Positions 26,024 to 35,117 of a stretch of 64,000 bases of DNA are shown one piece after another. The notes below the pieces were generated by a model. The model saw nothing but the letters and a program-made list of their open reading frames with translations, searched no databases and was not told where the DNA came from. A program made the position numbers and the translations under genes. Where the stretch lies: assembly GCF_030295405.1 (NCBI RefSeq), contig NZ_AP027080.1, positions 4,448,001 through 4,512,000 on the forward strand, written 5' to 3'. The stretch comes from Mesoterricola silvestris. GTDB lineage: Bacteria > Acidobacteriota > Holophagae > Holophagales > Holophagaceae. Numbering within the stretch: position 1 is the first letter of the stretch; each line of letters begins with the position of its first letter.

Positions 26024-27621
26024 TGCTGCCAAGCCTCCGCAGTCTAAGCGATCCGCTCATCCAGCGGCTTTCCCAACTGATCTACCGGTGCCTGGAGGAT
26101 CTGGGCAGCACCAAGGCTGCGCTCTACCTGCGGGATCCCGCCACCGGAGCCTTCGAACTGGTCAGCCATTACGGCTGGCCCCGCACCCTGCCGCCCCAGG
26201 AGCGCATCGCGCCCCAGGACCCCGTCCTGGTCCTCATGGCCCGGGAACGGCGGAGCCTGACGGTGAACGATCCCAAGAACTACCCGGAACTCAAGCCCTT
26301 CAGTCTGGGAGCCGCCAACGTGGCGCGTTTCCACATCTCACCCATCTACGACCGGGGCGACTGGAAGGCCCTGCTCATCCAGCGGGACCCCTCCAAGGGC
26401 GGGGTCTACGACGCGGCGCGGCAGGATCCCCTGGCCCAGGCCATCTGCGCCGAGATCGTCCTGGCCCTCAACGCCTTCCCCATCCCCGCCGCCCAGCCCG
26501 ACCCCGAGCCCCCGGCCCCCGCCGTGGAGGAGCTGCCCGCGCTGAGGGTCCCCGCGCCCCCTTCCGGGGCCATGGTGCAGGTGGAGGCGCCGGAGGCCGA
26601 TGCCTATCCCGCGACGGAAACCGAGGGGGTCGTCCCCGAGCAGCAGACCTTCTTCTGGGAAGCCGCGAGCCTGCTCTGCCAGATGGTCCCATCCGCCGCC
26701 GTGGCCCTGCGCCTCAGCGAAACCCAGGAGGCCAGGCCGCTGCTGGTCTACAGCCGCCTGCCCCTTTCCGCCGACCTCCAGAAGGAGGTCCTCCGGCACA
26801 TCCTGGCCCAGGCGCCCCAGGGGGCGGATGCCGATCCGCCGATCCTGGCCCGGTCCGAATGGCCGGAACGGGAGCCCCGCACCGGGCACTTCGCCACCCT
26901 GCTGCCGGTCCTCCTGGAGGAAGAGGCGGGGGGAGAGAACCTCCTCATGCTCTTCCGCCTGGAGGACCGCCCCTTCTCCATGCACGAGCAGGACCTGGTG
27001 CGCCAGGTTTCGCGCATGCTGGGCTTCTACCTCCAGGAGGTGGGCCTCCACGAGCGCTACCACCAGGCCTTCCTCTCCGTGAGCCACCGCATCCTGGCCT
27101 CCGCCGAGGGGCGGATCCCCTCCCTCAAGACCCACAGCATCCATACCGCCGAACTCTCCCGGGACCTGGCGCGCAAGGTGGACCTGCCCACGGCGGCCGT
27201 GGAGGCGGTGAGCATCTCGGCCATCCTCCACGATGTGGGGACCCTGCTCCTGGACTACCGGGTGCTGGACAAGCCCCGGCTCACCCCCGAGGAACTGGAG
27301 AAGGTGCGCCAGCACCCGGTCCTGGCCTCCACGTTCCTGAAGGATCTGTACTTCCCCTTTGATGTCCTGCACATCATCCGCCACCATCACGAGCACTGGG
27401 ACGGCGGCGGGTACCCGGACGGGCTGAAGGGCGAGGCCATCCCCATGGGCAGCCGGATCATCCACCTGGTGGAAGCCTACGAAATGATGATTTCGGAAAC
27501 ACCGTACCGGGCCGCCAAGACCCCCGCCCAGGCCGAGGCGGAAATCCAGCGCCTGGCGGGCATCCAGTTCGATCCCCACCTGGTGGGCCAGCTCATCCAG
27601 ATTCTCAAATCCCGGCACTAA
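26023..27621 (+). CDS. GAF-GAF-HD-GYP protein, possibly c-di-GMP phosphodiesterase
   Basis: 532 residues. Two GAF-like domains (about 20-150 and 205-340) are linked by a Pro/Ala/Glu-rich stretch, followed by an HD-GYP domain (about 350-532). The metal ligands HDVG and HHHEHWDGGGYPDGLKGE are intact. However, the Lys of the usual HDIGK is Thr (HDVGT), and the usual VADVYDA segment reads VEAYEMM, losing an Asp. Catalysis is therefore uncertain; it may be a c-di-GMP-binding effector. No membrane segments. The putative leaderless promoter is just upstream. Confidence 0.82.
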   Translation: MLPSLRSLSDPLIQRLSQLIYRCLEDLGSTKAALYLRDPATGAFELVSHYGWPRTLPPQERIAPQDPVLVLMARERRSLTVNDPKNYPELKPFSLGAANVARFHISPIYDRGDWKALLIQRDPSKGGVYDAARQDPLAQAICAEIVLALNAFPIPAAQPDPEPPAPAVEELPALRVPAPPSGAMVQVEAPEADAYPATETEGVVPEQQTFFWEAASLLCQMVPSAAVALRLSETQEARPLLVYSRLPLSADLQKEVLRHILAQAPQGADADPPILARSEWPEREPRTGHFATLLPVLLEEEAGGENLLMLFRLEDRPFSMHEQDLVRQVSRMLGFYLQEVGLHERYHQAFLSVSHRILASAEGRIPSLKTHSIHTAELSRDLARKVDLPTAAVEAVSISAILHDVGTLLLDYRVLDKPRLTPEELEKVRQHPVLASTFLKDLYFPFDVLHIIRHHHEHWDGGGYPDGLKGEAIPMGSRIIHLVEAYEMMISETPYRAAKTPAQAEAEIQRLAGIQFDPHLVGQLIQILKSRH

Positions 27622-27668
27622 AACGCCCTTGCCGGCATCCTGAGGTAAGCTGGGGGCCGGAGGTCCGG

Positions 27669-28205
27669 ATGGCGCGCGTCACCACAGAGGAACGGGGATT
27701 CATCCTGGCCATGCTGCTGGCGATCATCGTGGCCATGGGCATCCTCCTCACCGCGCTCCTGCCCTCCGCCCATGCGGAGATCCAGCGGGACCAGGAAGCG
27801 GAGCTCATCTTCCGGGGCGAGGCCCTGGCCGCGGGCATCCGCGCCTACCGGGCCAAGACCGGCGGCTACCCCCTAAGCCTGGAGGACCTGGGCAAGATGC
27901 GGCCCCCGGTCGTCCGCAAGGTCTACAAGGACCCCATGAGCCGCGAAGGGGAATGGGACCTCATCACCGCCGTGCAGCCCGGAGCCTCCGGGGACACCTC
28001 GGGGCTGCCCATCGTCGGGGTCAAGACCAAGGTCCAGGAGAACAGCTTCCGCATCTACAACGGCAAGACCCTCACCAGCGACTGGGCCTTTTCCGCGGCC
28101 GGGAACCTGCTGGGGGTGCCGGGGGCCGCCGCCGCCGCCACCGCCCCGGGGGCCGCCACGGACGCGACCCCGAAAACCGACACCCCCACGACGACCCCCA
28201 AATAG
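27669..28205 (+). CDS. Type II secretion/type IV pilus pseudopilin-like protein
   Basis: 178 residues. The prepilin-type N-terminus (EERGFILAMLLAIIVAMGIL) has Gly before Phe at the processing site and a hydrophobic helix, but Glu(+5) is replaced by Ala or Leu. The soluble part has the GspG/PulG-like segment LAAGIRAYRAKTGGYPLSLEDL. The tail is Ala/Thr/Pro-rich and probably disordered. It likely needs the prepilin peptidase; no other pilus gene is in the window. Seven bp before the carboxypeptidase gene. Confidence 0.75.
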   Translation: MARVTTEERGFILAMLLAIIVAMGILLTALLPSAHAEIQRDQEAELIFRGEALAAGIRAYRAKTGGYPLSLEDLGKMRPPVVRKVYKDPMSREGEWDLITAVQPGASGDTSGLPIVGVKTKVQENSFRIYNGKTLTSDWAFSAAGNLLGVPGAAAAATAPGAATDATPKTDTPTTTPK

Positions 28206-28211
28206 GCCCCC

Positions 28212-29345
28212 ATGATCCGATGCCTCCTCGCCATCTCCTGTCTTCTGGCCACCGTTTCCGCTTCCGCCGATCTCCCGGCCTGGGGGCGCCGCATGGAGGC
28301 CCGGGGCATCCGGGCCTCCGCGGGCCTCTGGGACCTGCAGACCGGTAAGCTCCTTGACGGCTACGACACCGACCGCGCCCTGGTGCCCGCCTCCACCACC
28401 AAGGTGCTCTCCACCTACGCCCTCCTCAAGACCTGGAAGCCCGATTACGAGATCGAGACGGAGGTGTGGGGGGACCTGCGGGGCGGCACGGTGGCGGGGG
28501 ATCTCGTCCTCAAGGGGGCCGGGGACCCGTACCTGACCTCCGAGCGCATCTGGCTCATGGCCGAGGAGCTCAAGGCGCGGGGCGTCACGGCGGTGAGGGG
28601 CCGGGTGCGCCTGGACCAGTCCGCCTTCGACGGCCAGCGCTACGGCGACGGCTGGGAGAACACCTCCTCCAACACCACGCCGCCGGTCCTGCCCCTTTCC
28701 GTGAACTTCAACCGGGACCGGGGCCGCCTGGTGACCGATCCGGAACGCCTGGCCACCGAGACCCTCACCCGGATCTTCATCCAGGACGGCATCGCCGTCG
28801 AGGGCGCCCCGGCCGGCGAAGGGCAGCCCCGCAAGCTCCTGGCCTTCCACTCCCCGCCCCTGCGGGACCTGGTGGCCGACATCAACAAGTTCTCCAACAA
28901 CTTCATGATCGAGATGCTTGTCAAGCGCTTCGGCGGGGGCACCTGGGCCCAGGGCGTCAAGCAGATCCAGGGGTTCTACTCGACCATGCTGGGCCTGGGC
29001 CCGGACAAGGTGGCCATCACCGACGGCTCGGGCCTGAGCAAGGAGAACCGCCTCTCGGCGCGCACCCTGGCCATCGCCCTCCGGGCCGCGTGGAACGACT
29101 TCGAGGTGGGCCCGGAAATGATCGCCTCCCTCAAGATCATCGGCGGGGAGCCCTTCCGCCTCCACATCAAGGACCCCGCCCTGGCCCGGCGCGTGCGGGT
29201 CAAGACCGGCCACCTGGGCGGCGTGTGGAGCGCCTGCGGCTTCCTCCAGACCCGGGACGGCAAGGAGCACGTCTTCGCCATCCTCCTCAACGGCGACTGC
29301 GCCGAAGGGGACGTGTGGGACCAGATCAAGGCCTGGGCGGACTAG
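28212..29345 (+). CDS. dacB: D-alanyl-D-alanine carboxypeptidase/endopeptidase (PBP4 type)
   Basis: 377 residues with a signal peptide (cleavage near SASA). The three penicillin-binding motifs are in order: STTK (nucleophile Ser, about residue 61), SNN and KTG. It is shorter than E. coli PBP4 (477 aa), because the insertion domain between the motifs is reduced. It trims or cuts peptidoglycan cross-links in the periplasm. The type-2 element copy 1 follows its stop. Confidence 0.9.
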   Translation: MIRCLLAISCLLATVSASADLPAWGRRMEARGIRASAGLWDLQTGKLLDGYDTDRALVPASTTKVLSTYALLKTWKPDYEIETEVWGDLRGGTVAGDLVLKGAGDPYLTSERIWLMAEELKARGVTAVRGRVRLDQSAFDGQRYGDGWENTSSNTTPPVLPLSVNFNRDRGRLVTDPERLATETLTRIFIQDGIAVEGAPAGEGQPRKLLAFHSPPLRDLVADINKFSNNFMIEMLVKRFGGGTWAQGVKQIQGFYSTMLGLGPDKVAITDGSGLSKENRLSARTLAIALRAAWNDFEVGPEMIASLKIIGGEPFRLHIKDPALARRVRVKTGHLGGVWSACGFLQTRDGKEHVFAILLNGDCAEGDVWDQIKAWAD

Positions 29346-29350
29346 GCGCG

Positions 29351-29757
29351 CGTGTCCCGGAATTTCGCCCCGGGTCGTGGCTGCGGGCACGGCCCGCAGC
29401 CACGGAAGGATCTCCACCCGGGGATCGGGCTGTGTTTCACCCATTGGCCCCGACCCACGCCGGGGCCTCGCTTCGTGTGGTTCGGGGTGGACCTGGGGAC
29501 GCGCCGACACTGATCGGTGAAGCGATGGCGATCAGCGTCGGCGCCTGCCGGCGTCGGTCTCGCTCACGCGGAGCGAATCCATGCCGCATTGGAAGCCGCG
29601 CGCCAAGCCCGGGGCCTCCCGGAGGGCGCTTCCCTCCCGGACACCCCCCCGCTCAACGAAGCCAATAGGCGTAGCCTAGCCCCATCGTCCCTTCCTCACC
29701 CCCCGTCATCGCCGGCTTGTCCGGTGATGACGACCCGGGGCGCAGGTCCGGAACCCG
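29351..29757. repeat. Type-2 inverted-repeat element, copy 1
   Basis: A ~405-bp non-coding element filling the 417-bp spacer between the convergent dacB and MglA-fusion genes. Terminal inverted repeats: 29354-29377 against 29731-29754 (sharing CGCCCCGGGTCG). Just inside are hairpin 1 (29376-29388/29392-29404, a perfect 13-bp stem) and hairpin 2 (29704-29715/29721-29732). The interior carries TCACCCATTGGCCCCGACCCA and GGCGTAGC, shared with the copy at 40417 in the opposite orientation. No gene is seen in it. Confidence 0.8.
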
Positions 29758-29762
29758 GACGC

Positions 29763-32126
29763 TCAGTTCGCCCTGCTTGCCTTGAGGTCCAGGATCGCCT
29801 GGCGGAGCTTCTTCAGGTCGAAGGGCTTGCCCAGGTGGGGCAGTTTGGCCTGCTCCAGGAAGGCGCGGGTTTCCGGGTCGAAGGAATCGCCGGTGGTGAA
29901 GAGGATGCGGCTGGCCATGGCGGGCTGGTGCTCCTTGATCCACTCGAAGAGCTGGATGCCGGTGAGGCCGGGCATGCGGATATCGGAGACGATGAGGTCG
30001 TAGGCGCCGCCCTGGAGCTTCTGGATGGCTTCGGCCGCCAGGGAGCAGGGGGTCACCTGGCTGCCCCAGGATTCGATGGCGTCCACCAGGCATTCCAGGA
30101 GGAACTGCTCGTCATCCACCACGAGGATGCGGGCACCCTCCAGGTTCGCGGGCACGGACGGGGACGGCGGTGCTTCGGCCATGGACAACTCCACCAGATA
30201 AGCGTTACCAAGTCCTTCCTGGCTGCGGACTGTGACCTTTCCGCCGTGGGCCTTGGCCACGGAGGCGACCACGCACATGCCCAGGGAATCCACGTCGGTG
30301 GCCTGGGCGGGATCGAAGACCCTGCGGGATTCCTCCTCGGAGAGGGCCGGGCCGGTGTCCTGGGCCACCAGCTGCTGCCCGGTGGAGGTCTGCCGGGTGC
30401 CCACCCGCAGGCGCTTGGCGGCGGAACGGGCCGAGGCCCGGATCCCCGTGCGCAGGAGGCAGAGGGTGGCTTCCAGCACCATCCCGGCGTCCATGGCCGT
30501 GGGCTGGAGGGCGGGGTCCAGGGAGAGCTCCACCGAGACGCCCGCGGCCGCCGCCTCCCCTTCCACGCGGCGGGCGGATTCCTGCACCAGCTCGTTGAGG
30601 CTGGCGTTGGCCATGCGCAGCGAGGAGGGGGAGAAGAGCATGAAGAGGGGCTTGAGGAGCATCTGCGCGTGGTCCACGCCCGCCAGGACCTTGGCCAGGC
30701 GCGGGGCGACGACGGGGTCCGCCTCCCCCAGGAGCAGGTCCCGCTGGAGCGTCATGGGGCTGAGCCGGTTGGCCACCTCGTTGAGCATGGGCGGCAGGAT
30801 CCGGGTCAGGACGGCCGCGCCCTGCGCATCGGCGAGCCGGGCCTCCAGGGACTGGCGCTCCCCCTCGTCCCGGATCAGGGCGGAGTACGCCAGGACCCGG
30901 TCGTCGCTGCCGCGGATGGGCGCGTAGGTGACCTTGGCGGGGAACTCCGTGCCGTCCTTGCGCAGGCGCACCGTGGGCACGTCGCGGATGACCTGGCCCC
31001 GGCCCACCTGGGCCATGACCTGGTCCAGTTCCCCGGCGCAGGAGGCCGGGGCCAGCTGGTGGAGGGTGCGGCCCACGATCTCCGCCCGGGCGTAGCCGAA
31101 GATGCGCTCGGCGGCGGCGTTCCACGTGAGGATGCGGCCGTCGGAGCTGAAGGACACGATGGCCTCGCCCACGCTCTGGATGAGGCCCTCCAGGTAGCGG
31201 CGGGTCTTGAGGTTGTCCTGGTTGGCGCGCTCCAGCTGGCCGTAGATCTGGCGGAGCTCCTCGTTCTTCTTCTCCAGGGAGTCCTTCACGGTGCGCAGTT
31301 CGGTGTAGAGCCGCGCGGTCTCCATGTTGGAGGTGAGGGCGTCCTCCAGGAGGTCCTGGGCGTCCGCCACCTTTCCCGGGGCCAGGTCCGTGATGGACAC
31401 GCCGGAATGCCGGAGCACCGTGGATTCCTGCGGGGGCGCCACCGGTTCCGCCGCCCGGGGCAGCTCGTGCATGCTGGCCTTGATATTGGAATCGATGAGA
31501 TTGAGCATCTCGTCGAAGTCCTTGATCTTCTTGTCCAGGTGATACTTCTTGAAGGTGGTGCCCACGGTCTCCCGGGCGATGGCCAGGAAGGTGTCCAGGA
31601 CCCCCTCCCCCCGGTTGGCCATGGATTCGAAGTAGGGCACCGAACGGAAGTTCAAGCGGCGGTTCATGACGCCCACGGGCATGGCGTCCGGGAGATCCCG
31701 CTTGTTGTACTGCAGGACGAAGGGTATCTGCTTGATGTTCAAGCGGTTGGCATTGAGGTTGTGGTAGAGGTTGGAGAGCGAGTCCACGTTCTCCTGCATC
31801 TTGGCTTCGCTGGAATCCGCCACGAACACCACGCCGTCCGAACCGCCCAGCACCACCCGGCGGCTGGCGTCGTACTGCACCTGCCCGGGCACCGTGTAGA
31901 TCTGGAGGTGGATGGCGTTCCCGTAGATGTACCCGAGGTTGATGGGCAGCAGATCGAAGAACAGCGTCCGGTCCTCCTGGGTGTTCACGGAGAACATCTC
32001 GCCCCGGTTGGATTCCGAGCACATGGCGTGGAGCGCCTGGAGATTGGTCGTCTTGCCGGAAAGGCCCGGCCCGTAATAGACCAGCTTCAGCAGGATCTCG
32101 TTCGCGCGGGTGTTGAATTGGACCAT
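29763..32126 (-). CDS. MglA-like GTPase fused to PAS, degenerate histidine kinase and receiver
   Basis: 787 residues. Residues 1 to about 195 are an MglA-type Ras-like GTPase: P-loop GPGLSGKTT (19-27), PGQ (80-82, switch II) and NKRD (141-144). A helical linker with coiled coil (about 255-305) leads to a PAS domain (about 310-430), then a kinase-like region (about 440-650), then a receiver (about 665-787; phospho-acceptor in SDIRMPG, Lys in LGKPF). In the kinase part the H-box His is missing (MLNEVANRL where HEFNN is usual) and the N-box lacks its Asn, so it is probably a pseudokinase. MglA sets cell polarity in Myxococcus; a role in motility or polarity is inference. Confidence 0.88.
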   Translation of the reverse strand: MVQFNTRANEILLKLVYYGPGLSGKTTNLQALHAMCSESNRGEMFSVNTQEDRTLFFDLLPINLGYIYGNAIHLQIYTVPGQVQYDASRRVVLGGSDGVVFVADSSEAKMQENVDSLSNLYHNLNANRLNIKQIPFVLQYNKRDLPDAMPVGVMNRRLNFRSVPYFESMANRGEGVLDTFLAIARETVGTTFKKYHLDKKIKDFDEMLNLIDSNIKASMHELPRAAEPVAPPQESTVLRHSGVSITDLAPGKVADAQDLLEDALTSNMETARLYTELRTVKDSLEKKNEELRQIYGQLERANQDNLKTRRYLEGLIQSVGEAIVSFSSDGRILTWNAAAERIFGYARAEIVGRTLHQLAPASCAGELDQVMAQVGRGQVIRDVPTVRLRKDGTEFPAKVTYAPIRGSDDRVLAYSALIRDEGERQSLEARLADAQGAAVLTRILPPMLNEVANRLSPMTLQRDLLLGEADPVVAPRLAKVLAGVDHAQMLLKPLFMLFSPSSLRMANASLNELVQESARRVEGEAAAAGVSVELSLDPALQPTAMDAGMVLEATLCLLRTGIRASARSAAKRLRVGTRQTSTGQQLVAQDTGPALSEEESRRVFDPAQATDVDSLGMCVVASVAKAHGGKVTVRSQEGLGNAYLVELSMAEAPPSPSVPANLEGARILVVDDEQFLLECLVDAIESWGSQVTPCSLAAEAIQKLQGGAYDLIVSDIRMPGLTGIQLFEWIKEHQPAMASRILFTTGDSFDPETRAFLEQAKLPHLGKPFDLKKLRQAILDLKASRAN

Positions 32127-32343
32127 CGAGGGTTTCCCATTTCCAAGGAATGATCTAGATTACCGTATCCCTTCTGTTCCAAGGCAAGAACCGGCGCGAA
32201 TTTGTCGCCGGCGGAAGGAAGGGGCCCGGGCGCCATGGTAGAATTCGCACCATCCGTCCGCCGCGCCCCGTGTGCGCCCTTCGTGCCAATCGCCTGGAGA
32301 TGCCTCGTTTGATCGTCTACGCTTCCGCTCCCCGGATGGGCCT

Positions 32344-33030
32344 GTGACCGTTCCCCGCCACGTCGCGCTGATCATGGACGGCAACGGCCGCTGGGCGGCC
32401 CAGCGGGGCTGGCCCCGCATCAAGGGCCACAAGGAGGGCGTGCGCGCGGTCCAGGATATCCTGGACGCCGCCTCCGACGCCGGCATCGGCCACCTCACGC
32501 TGTACGCCTTCTCCACGGAGAACTGGAAGCGCCCCGCCCAGGAGGTCGCCGTCCTCATGGCCCTCCTGCGCATGTACCTGAGGATGTTCCTGCCCAAGCT
32601 CCGGAAGCGGGGCATCCGGTTCCACCACCTGGGCGCCCCGGAGGGACTGCCCGGGGGGATCCTCAAGGATCTGCGCACCCTGGAAGAACAGACCGCCGGC
32701 CACACCGGGATGGTCTTCCACCTGGCCGTGAACTACGGGGCCCGGCTGGAACTGGCCACGGCGGCACGGAAATGCCTCGAGGACGGGGTCTTGCCCGCCG
32801 ATCTGGACGAGGAGGCCCTGGCGAGCCGCCTGTGGACCGCCGGCGCCCCGGACGTGGACCTGCTCATCCGCACCTCGGGGGAACTGCGCATTTCCAACTT
32901 CCTGCTCTGGCAGGCCGCCTACGCCGAGTTCTACATGACCGAGTGCCTCTGGCCCGACTTCCGGGGCCCCCAGCTCCGGGAGGCCCTGGAGGCCTATTCC
33001 CAGCGCGAACGCCGCTTCGGCGGCATCTGA
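32344..33030 (+). CDS. uppS: Isoprenyl (undecaprenyl) diphosphate synthase
   Basis: 228 residues from the GTG at 32344, which places the conserved HVALIMDGNGRWA at its usual distance from the N-terminus. The family segments NYGAR and DLLIRTSGELRISNFLLWQ are intact, with the catalytic Asp in MDGNG. It makes the C55 lipid carrier for wall and polysaccharide synthesis. A longer version from the GTG at 32272 is possible but gives an unusual N-terminus. First gene of uppS-cdsA-dxr-rseP, a common bacterial order. Confidence 0.95.
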   Translation: MTVPRHVALIMDGNGRWAAQRGWPRIKGHKEGVRAVQDILDAASDAGIGHLTLYAFSTENWKRPAQEVAVLMALLRMYLRMFLPKLRKRGIRFHHLGAPEGLPGGILKDLRTLEEQTAGHTGMVFHLAVNYGARLELATAARKCLEDGVLPADLDEEALASRLWTAGAPDVDLLIRTSGELRISNFLLWQAAYAEFYMTECLWPDFRGPQLREALEAYSQRERRFGGI

Positions 33031-33041
33031 GCGGAGTCCCC

Positions 33042-33947
33042 ATGACCCCAGCCCCTCCCCCCAAGCGCGCTGGCATCGACAAGGGCAACCTTGCCGTGCG
33101 GGTGGGCACCGCCCTGGTGTTCGCGATCTTCTTCTTCACCCTCCTCTACCTGGGCTCCAACCCCTGGGCCAAGACCCTGTTCATGGGCCTCCTGGCCGGG
33201 GCCCTGCTCATGGCCATGCATGAATTCACCCTCATGGGCCGGAAGATGGGCTTCAATCCCTCCCTGGCCGCCGGGACCCTGGCGGGCTGGGGCTTCCTCC
33301 TGCATTTCTACCTGCTGGGCCGGGATGCCACGGACCCCCTGCCCCTTTGGCTGGTGTTGGCCCTTTCGGCGCTGGTCATCCATTTCGGGGCCCTCCTCAC
33401 GGACCGGGACCTGGACAAGGCCCTCCCCAGCCAGGCCATCACCTGGATGGGGGCCGTGTACCTGGGCATGGGCACCGGCTTCATGGTGAAGCTCTTCATG
33501 TTCGACGAAACGACCCTGTCCAACACCGGCGGGCGCCTGGTGCTGGCCCTCTTCCTCATCACCTGGATCGGGGACACCTGCGCCTACTTCGTCGGCAGCC
33601 TCCTGGGCCGCCACAAGCTGGCGCCCCGGGTGAGCCCCAAGAAGACCTGGGAGGGGGTGGGGGGCAACCTCGCGGGCAATGTCCTGGCGGCCTTCCTCAT
33701 CCGGGCCTTCGTGTGCGTCCAGTGGTCCGTGGTGGATGCCCTGGCCATCGGGCTGCTGCTGGGGGTGGCGGGCCTCATGGGCGACCTGGTGGAGAGCATG
33801 TGGAAGCGCAGCGCGGGGGCCAAGGATTCCAACATGGGCGGCATCTCCATTCCCGGCCACGGGGGCATGCTGGACCGGCTGGACAGCCTGGTCTTCGCCG
33901 CCCCGGTGTTCTACGCCTACATCCACTTCGTCCACGGGCTGAACTGA
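33042..33947 (+). CDS. cdsA: Phosphatidate cytidylyltransferase
   Basis: 301 residues with about 8 transmembrane helices and the CDP-alcohol signature near the C-terminus (SAGAKDSNMGGISIPGHGGM, then LDRLDSL). It makes CDP-diacylglycerol in the inner membrane. 11 bp after uppS, 3 bp before dxr. The conserved RVSPKKTWEG is present. Normal length. Confidence 0.95.
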   Translation: MTPAPPPKRAGIDKGNLAVRVGTALVFAIFFFTLLYLGSNPWAKTLFMGLLAGALLMAMHEFTLMGRKMGFNPSLAAGTLAGWGFLLHFYLLGRDATDPLPLWLVLALSALVIHFGALLTDRDLDKALPSQAITWMGAVYLGMGTGFMVKLFMFDETTLSNTGGRLVLALFLITWIGDTCAYFVGSLLGRHKLAPRVSPKKTWEGVGGNLAGNVLAAFLIRAFVCVQWSVVDALAIGLLLGVAGLMGDLVESMWKRSAGAKDSNMGGISIPGHGGMLDRLDSLVFAAPVFYAYIHFVHGLN

Positions 33948-33950
33948 TCC

Positions 33951-35117
33951 ATGCGCAAGGTCGCCCTCCTGGGATCCACCGGCTCCATCGGCACCTCCAC
34001 CCTGGATGTGGTGACCGCCCACCCGCACCGCCTGGAAGTCACGGCCCTGGCCGCCGGGCGCAACCGGGATCTCCTCCGGGCCCAGTGCGAGCGGTTCCGG
34101 CCCCGGCTGGTGTCCCTCACCCGCCCGGAGGACGCCCAGTGGCTGGCCGGCCAGCTCTCCTACCGGCCGGAGATCCTCCACGGCATGGACGGCCTCCGGG
34201 CCTGCGCCCTGGAATCCGGGGCCGACACCCTCCTGGCTGCGGTGGTGGGGGCCGCGGGCCTGGCCAGCGCCGAAGCCGCGCTGCGGGCCGGCCTGCGGGT
34301 CTGCGTGGCCAACAAGGAGAGCCTCGTGGTGGGCGGCGCGCTCATGCGCCAGGCCCTGGCGGCCGGCGGCGGCGAGCTGCTCCCCGTGGATTCCGAACAC
34401 GCCGCCCTGCACCAGCTCCTGGCCGGACACCCCCCGGAGGCGGTGCGGGAGGTGCGCATCACCGCCAGCGGCGGCCCCTTCCGGGACTGGGACCGCCCGC
34501 GGATCGAAGGCGCCACCATCGACCAGGCCCTGAACCACCCCACCTGGAAGATGGGACCCAAGATCACCATCGATTCCGCCACCCTCATGAACAAGGGCCT
34601 GGAGGTGATCGAGGCCGCCTTCCTCTTCGGCCTGGGCGCGGACCAGATCGCCGTGACCATCCACCCCCAGAGCCAGGTGCACGCCATGGCGGGGTTCCAC
34701 GACGGCACCTACCAGCTCCAGGTGTGCGCCAACGACATGAAGCTGCCCATCCAGTACGCCCTCCTCTACCCCGATCGCTTGCCCGGTCCGGTCCCCCCCT
34801 ACGACTGGGAGGCCGCCCGCACCTGGACCTTCGAGCCCCCGGACCTGGAGCGCTTCCCCTGCCTGGCCCTGGCCTACCAGGCCCTGGCCGAGGGGGGCAC
34901 CGCCCCGGCCATCCTCAACGCGGCCAACGAGGTGGCGGTGGCCGCCTTCCTGGAAGGCCGGATCAGTTTCTGGCGGATCCAGGCCTGTTGTGGCGCGATC
35001 CTGTCCGCCATTCCAGCCGAACCGGCCCATACTTTGGATCAGGTGATGGAAACGGACCGGCGTGCCCGGGACGCCGCCCGCACCTGGATCCTTCAACACA
35101 CCCAAGGAAACCCATGA
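33951..35117 (+). CDS. dxr: 1-deoxy-D-xylulose-5-phosphate reductoisomerase
   Basis: 388 residues. The NADPH motif LLGSTGSIGTSTLDV is at the N-terminus, ANKESLV and VDSEHAAL follow, then SGGPFR, MGPKITIDSATLMNKGLE and the conserved C-terminal helical domain. It commits carbon to the MEP isoprenoid route that feeds uppS. Its stop overlaps the rseP start (ATGA). Confidence 0.97.
   Translation: MRKVALLGSTGSIGTSTLDVVTAHPHRLEVTALAAGRNRDLLRAQCERFRPRLVSLTRPEDAQWLAGQLSYRPEILHGMDGLRACALESGADTLLAAVVGAAGLASAEAALRAGLRVCVANKESLVVGGALMRQALAAGGGELLPVDSEHAALHQLLAGHPPEAVREVRITASGGPFRDWDRPRIEGATIDQALNHPTWKMGPKITIDSATLMNKGLEVIEAAFLFGLGADQIAVTIHPQSQVHAMAGFHDGTYQLQVCANDMKLPIQYALLYPDRLPGPVPPYDWEAARTWTFEPPDLERFPCLALAYQALAEGGTAPAILNAANEVAVAAFLEGRISFWRIQACCGAILSAIPAEPAHTLDQVMETDRRARDAARTWILQHTQGNP

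Noticed and set aside
29517-32153. An 878-codon plus-strand open frame starting in the type-2 element
   Set aside because: It is antisense to the MglA fusion gene; only a low-complexity product results.
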